Source: Victivallales bacterium (GTDB taxonomy: Bacteria; Verrucomicrobiota; Lentisphaeria; Oligosphaerales; Oligosphaeraceae). From it: a stretch of 38,317 bases of DNA. Where the stretch lies: NCBI GenBank assembly GCA_017535315.1, contig JAFXUD010000026.1, positions 1 to 38,317 of the forward strand, read 5' to 3'. This document shows, in pieces, positions 31,326-38,317 of the stretch (position 1 is the stretch's first letter; the number at the start of each line of letters is the position of its first letter). The translations under genes and the position numbers were made by a program. The notes under the pieces are model-generated. The model did not search any database. It was not told the DNA's origin and worked only from the letters and a program-made list of their open reading frames with translations.

Positions 31326-32357
31326 ATGCAAGGAACATTTCGTTTTTCATTCGGCCCCTGGAACATACATGAAGGCGCGGATCCATTCGGACCAGAAGTT
31401 CGCCGCACCATCCCCTTCAACAAGAAGTTGGACTACTACAAGCAATTAGGCTTTGACGGCGTGCAGTTCCACGATGACGACGCCGTGCCTGGCATGGCCA
31501 ACATGACCCCCGCGCAGATTATCAAAGAGGCTTCCGACCTGAAGAAGACCCTGGATGACCACGGCCTCGTCGCCGAATTCGTCGCCCCCCGCATGTGGTT
31601 TGCGCCTGAGACCATCGACGGCGGCTACACCAACAACTGCCCCAAGTGCCGCGAGTACGCCATTGAGCGCACCAAGCGCACCGTCGATATCGCCAACGCG
31701 CTGGGCGCGCGCAACATCGTGCTCTGGCTGGCGCGCGAAGGCACCTACATCCGCGAGGCGAAGGACCCCGTTGTCGCCACCGAGCGTATCGGCCAGGCTC
31801 TCCAGACCATCCTGGACTACGACAAGAACATCCGCATCATGATTGAATCCAAGCCCAACGAGCCCGTTGACCACGCCTACATCCCGACCATCGGCCATGC
31901 CATCGCGATGGGCCTGCTCACCACCGACCCGAGCCGCTGCGGATGCCTCATCGAGACCGCGCACTCCCTGCTGGCCAACCTCTCGCCCTCCGACGAGATG
32001 GGCTTCGCGCTGGCACACAAGAAGCTGTGGAGCGTTCACCTGAATGACCAGAACGGACTGAAGTTCGACCAGGATCTGACCTTCGGCGCCGTTGACCCGC
32101 GCCGCGCCCTCAACCAGGTGCGCGTCCTCGACCAGCACGGATACGGCAACGACGGCGAGTGGATTGGCCTCGACGTCAAGGTCATGCGCACCCAGAAGGA
32201 GGGCGTTGACCTTAAGCACCTCGAATACAGCCGCAAGATCTTCCTCCGCCTGCTCGAAATCTCCCGTTCGCTCGACGATGCCAAGATGGCCGAGCTCATC
32301 AAGGAGCGCGACTACGAAGAGCTCAACTGGTTTATCCTGGACAACATCCTTAAATAA
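31326..32357 (+). CDS. Xylose isomerase family protein (sugar isomerase)
   Basis: The 343-residue TIM-barrel protein aligns with class I (Streptomyces-type) xylose isomerase over its whole length. Conserved are FSFGPWNI (W12), the catalytic HDDD (H49, D52), W134, ESKPNEP (E174, K176), IETAHS (E210, H213), KFDQDL (D248, D250) and D283. The metal-ligand position of the family Asp in HIDLNGQNG is His here (SVHLNDQNG, H238). The sugar-binding loop (APRMWFAPETIDGG) also differs, so the substrate may be another aldose or ketose. GGAG eight bases before 31326 and family alignment choose this start over an in-frame ATG 45 bp upstream. The protein lacks the C-terminal tetramerisation arm of full xylose isomerases. 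The Gfo/Idh gene follows after 18 bp. Confidence 0.83.
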   Translation: MQGTFRFSFGPWNIHEGADPFGPEVRRTIPFNKKLDYYKQLGFDGVQFHDDDAVPGMANMTPAQIIKEASDLKKTLDDHGLVAEFVAPRMWFAPETIDGGYTNNCPKCREYAIERTKRTVDIANALGARNIVLWLAREGTYIREAKDPVVATERIGQALQTILDYDKNIRIMIESKPNEPVDHAYIPTIGHAIAMGLLTTDPSRCGCLIETAHSLLANLSPSDEMGFALAHKKLWSVHLNDQNGLKFDQDLTFGAVDPRRALNQVRVLDQHGYGNDGEWIGLDVKVMRTQKEGVDLKHLEYSRKIFLRLLEISRSLDDAKMAELIKERDYEELNWFILDNILK

Positions 32358-32375
32358 TTCGACGGAGGTGACAAC

Positions 32376-33509
32376 ATGAAACGCAGAATTAGAATGGGTA
32401 TGGTCGGCGGCGGACCTGGCGCCTTCATCGGCGGAGTCCACCGGGTCGCGGCACGTTTTGACGGGCAGATTGAGCTCGTCTGCGGCGTCTTCAGCCAAGA
32501 TGAGGCCAAGAACAAATCCATGGCGGACGAGCTTTTCCTCCCCGTGGAGAAATGCTATCCCGACTACAAGACGATGATTGAGAAAGAGAGCATGCTCCCC
32601 GAAGGCGAGCGCATGGACTTCCTTTCCATCACCACCCCCAACAACACCCATTTTGACATCGCCATGGCGGCTCTGGACCACGGCTTCCACGTCGTCTGCG
32701 AAAAGCCCATGACCCTGAATTCCGAGCAGGCGAAGAAGCTCCAGGCGAAGGTCAAGGAGACAGGGCTGGTCTTCGTGCTGATGCACAACTACTCCGCCTA
32801 TCCGATGATTCGCCAGATGCGCAAGATGATTGCAAGTGGTGTCCTGGGTGACCTCCGCAAAATCGTCGCCAGCTATGATTTGGGCTGGCTGGCCGCCCCG
32901 AACGCGGGCAAGCAGGCTGTCTGGCGCACCAACCCCAAGTTCTCGGGCATCGCCGCCTGCGTCGGCGACATCGGCACGCACGCCGAGCAGCTTATTGAAT
33001 TCACCACTGGCCTCAAGATCGCCGAGCTCTCCGCTGACCTCGCCACCTTCGTCGAAGGGCGCACCCTCGACGACGACGCCACCATCATGCTGCGTATGAA
33101 CAACGGCTCCAAGGGCGTCATTGAGCTGAGCGAAGTCGCCTGTGGCGAGGAGAACCAGTTCAAGCTGCGCGTCTATGGCTCGCTGGGCTGCCTTGAGTGG
33201 TCGCAGCAGACCCCTGAGAACCTCTGCCTCAAGACCAACGACGCCCCGATGAAGGTTCTGCGCCGCGGCTGGGCAGGCATGGACGACGACGTCAAGGGGA
33301 TGGTCAGGCTCCCCGCTGGCCACCCCGAAGGCTTCCTGGAGGCCTTCGCCAACATCTACGCCGACTTCACCAAGGCCTTCCTCGCCTACAAGGAAGGCAA
33401 GGTCTATGACGGCTGCTATCCCACCGTCGAGGACGGCGTCCGCGAGATGGTCTTCATTGAGAAGGTCGTCGAAAGCTCCAAGAAGAACGGCGCCTGGACG
33501 AAGCTGTAA
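32376..33509 (+). CDS. Gfo/Idh/MocA family NAD(P)-dependent sugar oxidoreductase
   Basis: The 377-residue enzyme has an N-terminal Rossmann fold with the dinucleotide motif MVGGGPGAFIGG (about 9-20), SITTPNNTH (about 85-93) and the catalytic-site motif CEKPMTLN (K about 110). The C-terminal alpha/beta domain carries GDIGTHAEQLI (about 198-208) with the family His. Members oxidise or reduce sugar hydroxyls, inositols or keto sugars. A GGAGG site seven bases before the ATG and an 18-bp gap place it in one operon with the xylose-isomerase-like gene, a pairing usual for catabolism of modified sugars. Together with the intracellular GH2 enzyme this suggests oligosaccharide cleavage, then oxidation or isomerisation. 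The substrate is unknown. Confidence 0.92.
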   Translation: MKRRIRMGMVGGGPGAFIGGVHRVAARFDGQIELVCGVFSQDEAKNKSMADELFLPVEKCYPDYKTMIEKESMLPEGERMDFLSITTPNNTHFDIAMAALDHGFHVVCEKPMTLNSEQAKKLQAKVKETGLVFVLMHNYSAYPMIRQMRKMIASGVLGDLRKIVASYDLGWLAAPNAGKQAVWRTNPKFSGIAACVGDIGTHAEQLIEFTTGLKIAELSADLATFVEGRTLDDDATIMLRMNNGSKGVIELSEVACGEENQFKLRVYGSLGCLEWSQQTPENLCLKTNDAPMKVLRRGWAGMDDDVKGMVRLPAGHPEGFLEAFANIYADFTKAFLAYKEGKVYDGCYPTVEDGVREMVFIEKVVESSKKNGAWTKL

Positions 33510-33517
33510 CGGCGACT

Positions 33518-33556
33518 ACGAACGACGGGGGGCTACCGCCCCCCGAACCCCCCGCC
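33518..33556 (-). repeat. GGGGGG-arm palindromic element, copy 2 (inverted)
   Basis: On the minus strand this reads GCGGGGGGTTCGGGGGGC, then GGTAGCCCCCCGTCGTTCGTA, nearly the same as copy 1 at 28308-28347. It forms the hairpin GGGGGGC(TACC)GCCCCCC and starts nine bases after the oxidoreductase stop codon. It is the first part of a 954-bp gene-free stretch (33510-34463) that consists almost wholly of repeats. Confidence 0.8.
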
Positions 33557-33713
33557 CCTGGACAAGGGCAGGTGACGACAGAGGCTGCCGCCCACCGAAC
33601 CCCCCGCCCCTGGACAAGGGCGGGTGACGACAGAGGCTGCCGCCCACCGAACCCCCCGCCCCTGGACAAGGGCAGGTGACGACAGAGGCTGCCGCCCACC
33701 GCCTGGACAAGAG
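33557..33713. repeat. 52-bp tandem repeat, three copies plus a fragment
   Basis: CCTGGACAAGGGC starts at 33557, 33609 and 33661, and CCTGGACAAG again at 33702 (period 52, 52, 41). Each unit contains GCTGCCGCCCACCGAACCCCCC, split as GCTGCCGCCCACC plus GAACCCCCC, a copy of half of the adjacent palindromic element, so the array apparently grew from that element. Copies differ at single positions only. Confidence 0.85.
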
Positions 33714-33748
33714 GGATAACAACGATGGCCTGTTGTCGCCTAACCAAC

Positions 33749-33791
33749 CATCCCCCACGCTGTACCCTCCACGCAAACAGCGTGGGGGATG
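33749..33791. terminator. Perfect 14-bp hairpin (terminator-like)
   Basis: CATCCCCCACGCTG (33749-33762) and CAGCGTGGGGGATG (33778-33791) form a perfect stem with a 15-base loop. No T tract follows directly. It is the most stable simple hairpin behind the isomerase-oxidoreductase operon and may end or protect that transcript. Confidence 0.6.
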
Positions 33792-33846
33792 TTGCCTTTG
33801 GGGCATAACCGTTATTGTTTGAAAAGGATATTCTTTTTTCAAAAAT

Positions 33847-34396
33847 GCTCTGTTCCCCATGAGGGTAGCTTAAACAGCCAAAGACTTCTCCCAATCCTCA
33901 TGGTATGTAAAGGGACCTAAAAGACGAAAGAGACCTAAAGGACGCAAGTGGCACAGAAACAGAGCAGGGGAAAAAGAGGGCTGCCAGGTCATGCGCCACT
34001 TGCGTCGTTTAGGTCGTTTAGGTCCTTTAGGTCCTTTACCAACCCCCATGAGGGTAGGTAAAACGGGCCAAGGTTCCACCAAATCCCCATGATTTGCAAA
34101 AAGGACCTAAAAGACGAAAGAGACCTAAAGGACGCAAGTGGCACAGAAACAGAGCAGGGGAAAAAGAGGGCTGCCAGGTCATACGCCACTTGCGTCCTTT
34201 AGGTCCTTTACCAACCCCCATGAGGGTAGGTAAAACGGGCCAAGGTTCCGCCAAATCCCCATGATTTGCAAAAAGGACGCAAGTGGCACAGAAACAGAGC
34301 GGGGAAAAAAGAGGGCTGCCAGGTCATGCGCCACTTGCGTCGTTTAGGTCCTTTAGATCCTTTAGGTCCTTTACCAACCCGCATGGGGAACAGAGC
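33847..34396. repeat. 550-bp composite repeat bounded by a perfect 14-bp inverted repeat
   Basis: The ends GCTCTGTTCCCCAT (33847-33860) and ATGGGGAACAGAGC (34383-34396) are perfect inverted repeats. Between them lie three direct units starting at CCCCATGAGGG (33855-34043, 34044-34215, 34216-34377; 189, 172 and 162 bp). Each unit is itself an inverted array: 9-bp words such as AAAGGACCT, AAGAGACCT, AAAGGACGC on the left and CTTTAGGTC, CGTTTAGGT on the right, around a conserved centre with GGCTGCCAGGTCAT. Length differences are whole numbers of nonamers. Reading frames here give only repeated low-complexity peptides. Confidence 0.85.
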
Positions 34397-34463
34397 GTTC
34401 AAAAAAGTATCGATTGCCTAACAACTTGCGCGCAAAAACAACTCCAGCATCAGGAGAGCATCC

Positions 34464-37400
34464 ATGCAAAGCACCCTCGAAATCCCCATGCTCAGCCACG
34501 GTGGCATCCAGACCATTTTTGGGGAGCATCCTGCGACTCCCACGCAGCTCGTCTATCTCGATTTTGACGGCGCGGTAACCTCCTACGTCAACGCCGACCT
34601 CGGCGTCTCCATCGACAGTGTGACCGTCGAGGATTCTGGATTCGGCGACGGCGACATCGCCCTCATCATAGCTGCCCTCAACGGCATGTTCGACGACGTT
34701 GTTTTCACCTCCGCGCTACCCGCCGACGGCGAGTTCTCCACCATCTACGTTGGCGTCACCTCCGCCTTCGATGAATACGGCACCTTCCTCGGCCTAGCCG
34801 AGACAATCGACTCTGGCAACCAAATCCGCGACGACAACGCATTCGTTCTTCTCGACTCGTCAGCCTCCGCCGAACTCGTCGTCTCCGTCATCGCGCACGA
34901 GACAGAGCACATTGTCCACGGCATGGAACACGGCGGCGAAAGCCTGGCGAGGTTCGCAGAAACGTATGTTGACGTTAACAGCGGGGAAGTAGTAAGCAAC
35001 ATCAGAATAGAGGGTAAAGTAACTGTAAACAGCGGGGGCACCGCTATAAACACGTCTGTGTGTGCGTTGCAAATATACACTCCGCGTAGATTAATCAGTG
35101 GAAGACTGGACGTTAAAGACGGTGGTGAGGCAGACAAAACGAAAGTGACCGAAGGCGGAGAGGTGTTCGTTTATGGTGGTGGCGTGGCGAACGAAACGAC
35201 CGTAATGAATAGAGGAAGCATGTACATTCATGGAGGCACGGCAAACAATACGACTCTTCGCCCTGGTGTCACTGAGGCTGGTATATTGATGCTCAAGAAC
35301 GGCACGGTAAACGCCACCACTGTGAGCTGCGGAAGCATGGAAGTTAATGGAGGTACTGCGAACGGCACAACCCTGAAATACGGCGGGATATTGATGGTTT
35401 CCGGCGGGACGGTGAACGATACTACCATAGAAAACGGTGGATCATTGAACCTTAACAATGGCACTGTAAACCGCACAACTGTGCTAAACGGCGGAATACT
35501 GAACGTTCTGGGAGGCAGGGTAAACTTCTCAATTGTGAGCAGCGGCGGAACACTGAACATTAACGAGGGCACGGCAAACAACACCACCCTGAGCGGCGGC
35601 AAGATGCGCGTTTCCAGCGGCGGCAAGGTAACAGGCACGCTGACCATCGCAGAGGGGGCGTCCGTCTCCGCATACGATGGAAGCATCATCGACTTTGACA
35701 TCTCGACACGCTCGCCATCCAACTCGCCTCTCGTCAACAACCTGTCCCTGGTTAATGGCAATCCATCATTTTCGCTCACAGTCTCCGACTCACAAGCTGG
35801 CGGCACATATATTCTGGCCGAGGGCGTAGCAACATTCGACAAGACCATCACCGTAATGAACAGCGGCACGAAGATTGGCACACTCACTGTAGATGAAAAA
35901 CATTTAATAGGTAATACGAGGTACTTGCTTACCCTGAATGACGGGAGCCTCACGCTCTCGATGGCTGTCGGAATCACCAAATTCACGGGCGACCTTACCG
36001 ATTATATGTATATCACAGACGGCATGTTGGCGTCTGATGTCAATGTCCACGACGGCGGCTGCCTATTTATCAGTTCTGGCGGCGTGTCTGAGGATACCAC
36101 GCTCAACTACGACGGCGACATGTATGTCTCCAATGGCGGGGAGGCCTACCGCACCACGATTAACTACCGAGGCAGGCTGTATGTCTCCTCAGGCGGCATG
36201 GCAAAAAACACCACGCTCTCGGAGAGCGGGTTCATTTATGTCGAGTCAGACGGCATGGCGAACAGCGTCACGGTTGAAGGCGGCAAGCTGATTGTTTCCG
36301 ATTGCGGCACGGTGAACGGTTTCACGGTCAGCAGCGGTGGCACTATTTATCTCTCATCTGGCGGAAAAATGACGGGACGGATGTCTTTTGAGGATGGCGC
36401 AAAGGTTAACGCAAACGACGGCTTTATTCTCGACTTCGACATATCGGTAGCCACCGCCGATTCCCCTCTCGTGAGCAATCTATCCGTCGTCTGGAACAAG
36501 TCTCCGAATATTACGATGACAGTTTCCAGCACGCAGGCGGGCGGTTTGTATTTCCTTGCCGACGGCGCGGCGGGATTCAACAAGAGCATCACCGTCGTGA
36601 ACCCTCTCGGCGATAAACTCGCCACGCTCACAGTCGGCGGCGGCACTGCCCAAATCAACGGCAAGGAGTCCATGCTGATTTTGGATGACGATGAACTCAA
36701 ACTTGCCATTGGCGTCTTCACAGGAACCCTGAACAATGAGACAAAGGACATCAAAGAGATGTACGCGAGCGGAGTCAACGTCAACGCTGGCGGCATCCTG
36801 AACGTCCTTGACGGCGGCACGGCGGAGAAGACATCGGTCAACAGCATGGGCCGCGTTTTTGTCTACTCTGGCGGCGTGGCGGAGGACACCGCTGTCAACA
36901 GAGGCGGAACTATGTGCATCTCCAACGGCACTTTGAAGGGCTCTAATGATATCGCACCATACGCGACTCTCAAGGCGGCAGGCCTCATGACCATCGCAGA
37001 CGGCGCGGTTGTCAACGCCTACAACGGGAGCGTCATCGACTTCGACATCACGGCGCTCTCGCCAGATGACACGCCCATCGTCAACGACCTTTCCCGAATC
37101 AACGGTGTCCCCTCCTACACCGTCACCGTCATGGCGGAGCAGGAGAAGGGCGATTACATCCTTGCTGACGACGCGGGAAATTTCAACGGCACCCTGACCG
37201 TCAAATGCGCGAACGAGGCGGATCTCACCCTCACCGTAGGCGACGCATACGTCGCGGGCGGCGAGCAGGCATACTCGCTCGTCGTCACAGGCGGGCAGCT
37301 GGTCTTCTCCGTCATGGAGCTCGACACGACACCGCCCGACGCGCCCGAGCTCACGCTGTCGGGGGACTCCGCCTCCAACAAACTCGTTGTCACCGCCGCC

Positions 37401-38303
37401 TGGGACGCGGAGGACGCCGTCTGCCGCTACGCGCTGGACGGCGCGGAGGCCCTGCAGGATTATGCAGGGCCGCTGCGGCTCCCCTTCGGCGATGACGCCA
37501 GCGTCCGTTTCCAGACCGAAGACGCGGCAGGGAACACGGCCGACCGCACGCTCGACCTGATGTTCGGGCGCGTCACGGGCGTGTGGCGCGACGGGTACTT
37601 CGCCCGCAACTGCTCCGTCGAGGCAATCGACCTAGAGCCGCTTGAGGGCCTCAACCTCATCAGCGACATCTTCGCGGGCTCCGACGACTCCACCATCCTG
37701 GTTCTAACCGACGACGGCAAGGGAGACGCCCTCTTCCTGGACGACATCTACTCCGCCGCCCCAGATGTTTCCTCCAAGGCGCGCATCAGCAAGGTCAACG
37801 AGATCATGGCGGGCGCGGGCGATGACGTCATTGACCTGACCAGCGTGCGGTTCGACTGCACCGACGGGGGCGTCGCCGTGCATGGCGGGCTGGGCAATGA
37901 CGTGATCTGGGCGAACTGCGGCGTCAACAGGCTCTTCGGAGACGCGGGCAATGACCGCATCGTCGGCGGCAGCGGCGACGATGTGATTGTCGGGGGCGCG
38001 GGCGATGACACTCTGCACGGTGGCGGCGGCGACGACATCTTCTGCTTCGGCAGCGACTGGGGGAGGGACGCCGTCGCGCAGTCGGAGGGCAGCGTCACGC
38101 TCTGGTTCAAGGAAGGCGACGAGTCGAAGTGGGACAGCGAAAAGCTGACCTACACGGACGGCACGAACTCCGTGGCGGTGACAGGCATCGATAAGGTGAT
38201 GCTCCTCTTCGGAGATTATGATGCCCTGTTCGCCACTGGCGCCTTCGACGCCTTCACCAGCGACAGGATCCTCGATGGCAGGAACTGGGCCATCCTTAAA
38301 TAA
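34464..38303 (+). CDS. Surface protein: zincin-like head, AIDA-type repeats, RTX calcium-binding tail
   Basis: The 1279-residue protein has no classical signal peptide. Residues 29-157 form a head with VYLDFDGA (30-37) and a zinc-protease-like motif HETEHIVHGMEH (H145, E146, H149, H156). Residues about 165-950 hold three blocks of AIDA-I-type repeats of 17-20 residues (GG...V..GG.ANNTTL). Each block ends in a capping segment with DGSIIDFDI (near 407, 652, 854) and LTV..Y.L.L strands. TTPPDAPELTLSGD (about 954) opens an immunoglobulin-like domain. Residues about 1114-1185 carry RTX nonapeptides (GGLGNDVIW, GDAGNDRIVGG, GGAGDDTLHGG). RTX repeats and lack of a signal peptide suggest type I secretion, not an autotransporter: there is no C-terminal beta-barrel. 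AGGAG seven bases before the ATG fixes the start. Confidence 0.82.
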   Translation: MQSTLEIPMLSHGGIQTIFGEHPATPTQLVYLDFDGAVTSYVNADLGVSIDSVTVEDSGFGDGDIALIIAALNGMFDDVVFTSALPADGEFSTIYVGVTSAFDEYGTFLGLAETIDSGNQIRDDNAFVLLDSSASAELVVSVIAHETEHIVHGMEHGGESLARFAETYVDVNSGEVVSNIRIEGKVTVNSGGTAINTSVCALQIYTPRRLISGRLDVKDGGEADKTKVTEGGEVFVYGGGVANETTVMNRGSMYIHGGTANNTTLRPGVTEAGILMLKNGTVNATTVSCGSMEVNGGTANGTTLKYGGILMVSGGTVNDTTIENGGSLNLNNGTVNRTTVLNGGILNVLGGRVNFSIVSSGGTLNINEGTANNTTLSGGKMRVSSGGKVTGTLTIAEGASVSAYDGSIIDFDISTRSPSNSPLVNNLSLVNGNPSFSLTVSDSQAGGTYILAEGVATFDKTITVMNSGTKIGTLTVDEKHLIGNTRYLLTLNDGSLTLSMAVGITKFTGDLTDYMYITDGMLASDVNVHDGGCLFISSGGVSEDTTLNYDGDMYVSNGGEAYRTTINYRGRLYVSSGGMAKNTTLSESGFIYVESDGMANSVTVEGGKLIVSDCGTVNGFTVSSGGTIYLSSGGKMTGRMSFEDGAKVNANDGFILDFDISVATADSPLVSNLSVVWNKSPNITMTVSSTQAGGLYFLADGAAGFNKSITVVNPLGDKLATLTVGGGTAQINGKESMLILDDDELKLAIGVFTGTLNNETKDIKEMYASGVNVNAGGILNVLDGGTAEKTSVNSMGRVFVYSGGVAEDTAVNRGGTMCISNGTLKGSNDIAPYATLKAAGLMTIADGAVVNAYNGSVIDFDITALSPDDTPIVNDLSRINGVPSYTVTVMAEQEKGDYILADDAGNFNGTLTVKCANEADLTLTVGDAYVAGGEQAYSLVVTGGQLVFSVMELDTTPPDAPELTLSGDSASNKLVVTAAWDAEDAVCRYALDGAEALQDYAGPLRLPFGDDASVRFQTEDAAGNTADRTLDLMFGRVTGVWRDGYFARNCSVEAIDLEPLEGLNLISDIFAGSDDSTILVLTDDGKGDALFLDDIYSAAPDVSSKARISKVNEIMAGAGDDVIDLTSVRFDCTDGGVAVHGGLGNDVIWANCGVNRLFGDAGNDRIVGGSGDDVIVGGAGDDTLHGGGGDDIFCFGSDWGRDAVAQSEGSVTLWFKEGDESKWDSEKLTYTDGTNSVAVTGIDKVMLLFGDYDALFATGAFDAFTSDRILDGRNWAILK

Positions 38304-38317
38304 TTAGCAATTAGCAA
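38304..38317. repeat. Heptamer repeat TTAGCAA x 2 at the window edge
   Basis: Two copies of TTAGCAA begin directly after the TAA stop of the surface protein gene and run to the end of the window, so the array may continue. It fits the stop-proximal heptamer pattern seen at 6375 and 28214. Confidence 0.5.

Noticed and set aside
31446-33323. 625-codon open frame on the minus strand
   Set aside because: It lies antisense to the isomerase and Gfo/Idh genes, which have full family motifs and ribosome-binding sites. The open frame follows from GC-rich third positions, and its low-complexity Val/Ala/Asp/Gly composition is typical of a shadow.
33557-34377. CRISPR array
   Set aside because: Units are tandem without unique spacers of constant length, and no cas gene is present.
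33870-34402. Several 60-70-codon minus-strand frames with shared peptides such as PWPVLPTLMGVGKGPKG
   Set aside because: They are translations of the 170-bp repeat units. They have no ribosome-binding sites and their similarity is due to the DNA repeat.
37806-38303. Autotransporter beta-barrel at the end of the AIDA-repeat protein
   Set aside because: The C-terminal 170 residues show RTX nonapeptides and a short soluble tail, and no alternating hydrophobic strands ending in an aromatic residue.
1-38317. tRNA, rRNA, tmRNA or SRP RNA genes
   Set aside because: No cloverleaf with a GTTC-type T loop or conserved RNA core was recognised in the spacers by eye. A covariance-model search could change this.

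Overview
This 38.3-kb window most likely comes from an anaerobic member of the Lentisphaerota (PVC superphylum, Victivallis-like). The grounds are indirect. The first gene is a type II pseudopilin with an N-terminal [20 protein letters not shown] segment and a C-terminal H-x9-DG motif, an expanded class in Lentisphaerota and Planctomycetes. The window also carries an oxygen-sensitive class III ribonucleotide reductase, indolepyruvate oxidoreductase, a very large exported protein with lectin-like repeats, and sugar-catabolism genes. The phylum assignment is inference; the anaerobic lifestyle is better supported.

Layout. 1-367: tandem palindromic repeats, then a promoter with a 12-bp palindrome. 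368-3087 (+): pseudopilin and a GT39-type membrane glycosyltransferase. 3100-5090 (-): an ATGA-overlapping pair, a WaaP/Kdo-kinase-like protein and a nucleotidyltransferase-fold protein, probably for surface glycan or LPS modification. 5489-9565 (+): an amidohydrolase, a neutral-ceramidase-like protein, an exported HtrA/Deg protease and a DivIC/FtsB-like division protein. 9655-19241 (-), core genes: rpsD, a divergent purine nucleoside phosphorylase, ddl, ffh, galK, iorB, iorA, an unknown protein and a CxxC redoxin. The redoxin lies behind nrdD (19318-22011, -). The nrdD promoter is overlapped by two NrdR-box-like sites 31 bp apart. 22342-28212 (+): a 1956-residue exported protein with repeated concanavalin-like modules. 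28452-33509 (+): metallophosphoesterase, intracellular GH2 glycosidase, xylose-isomerase-family protein and Gfo/Idh/MocA oxidoreductase, which look like an oligosaccharide-to-sugar catabolic unit. 34464-38303 (+): a 1279-residue surface protein with a zincin-like HExxH head, AIDA-type repeats and RTX calcium-binding repeats.

The most unusual feature is between the genes. Many spacers carry short tandem repeats with a strict 7-bp or 9-bp unit. Most of them begin a few bases after a stop codon, and several are arranged as inverted arrays able to fold into long hairpins. The same units recur at distant loci. Further dispersed palindromes include a GGGGGG-arm element present in opposite orientations on the two sides of the 28.4-33.5 kb sugar gene cluster, a 155-bp element with 20-bp terminal inverted repeats, and a 550-bp composite repeat bounded by a perfect 14-bp inverted repeat. 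I see no tRNA, rRNA, CRISPR array, transposase or integrase. Long antisense reading frames over the GC-rich genes were treated as shadows.
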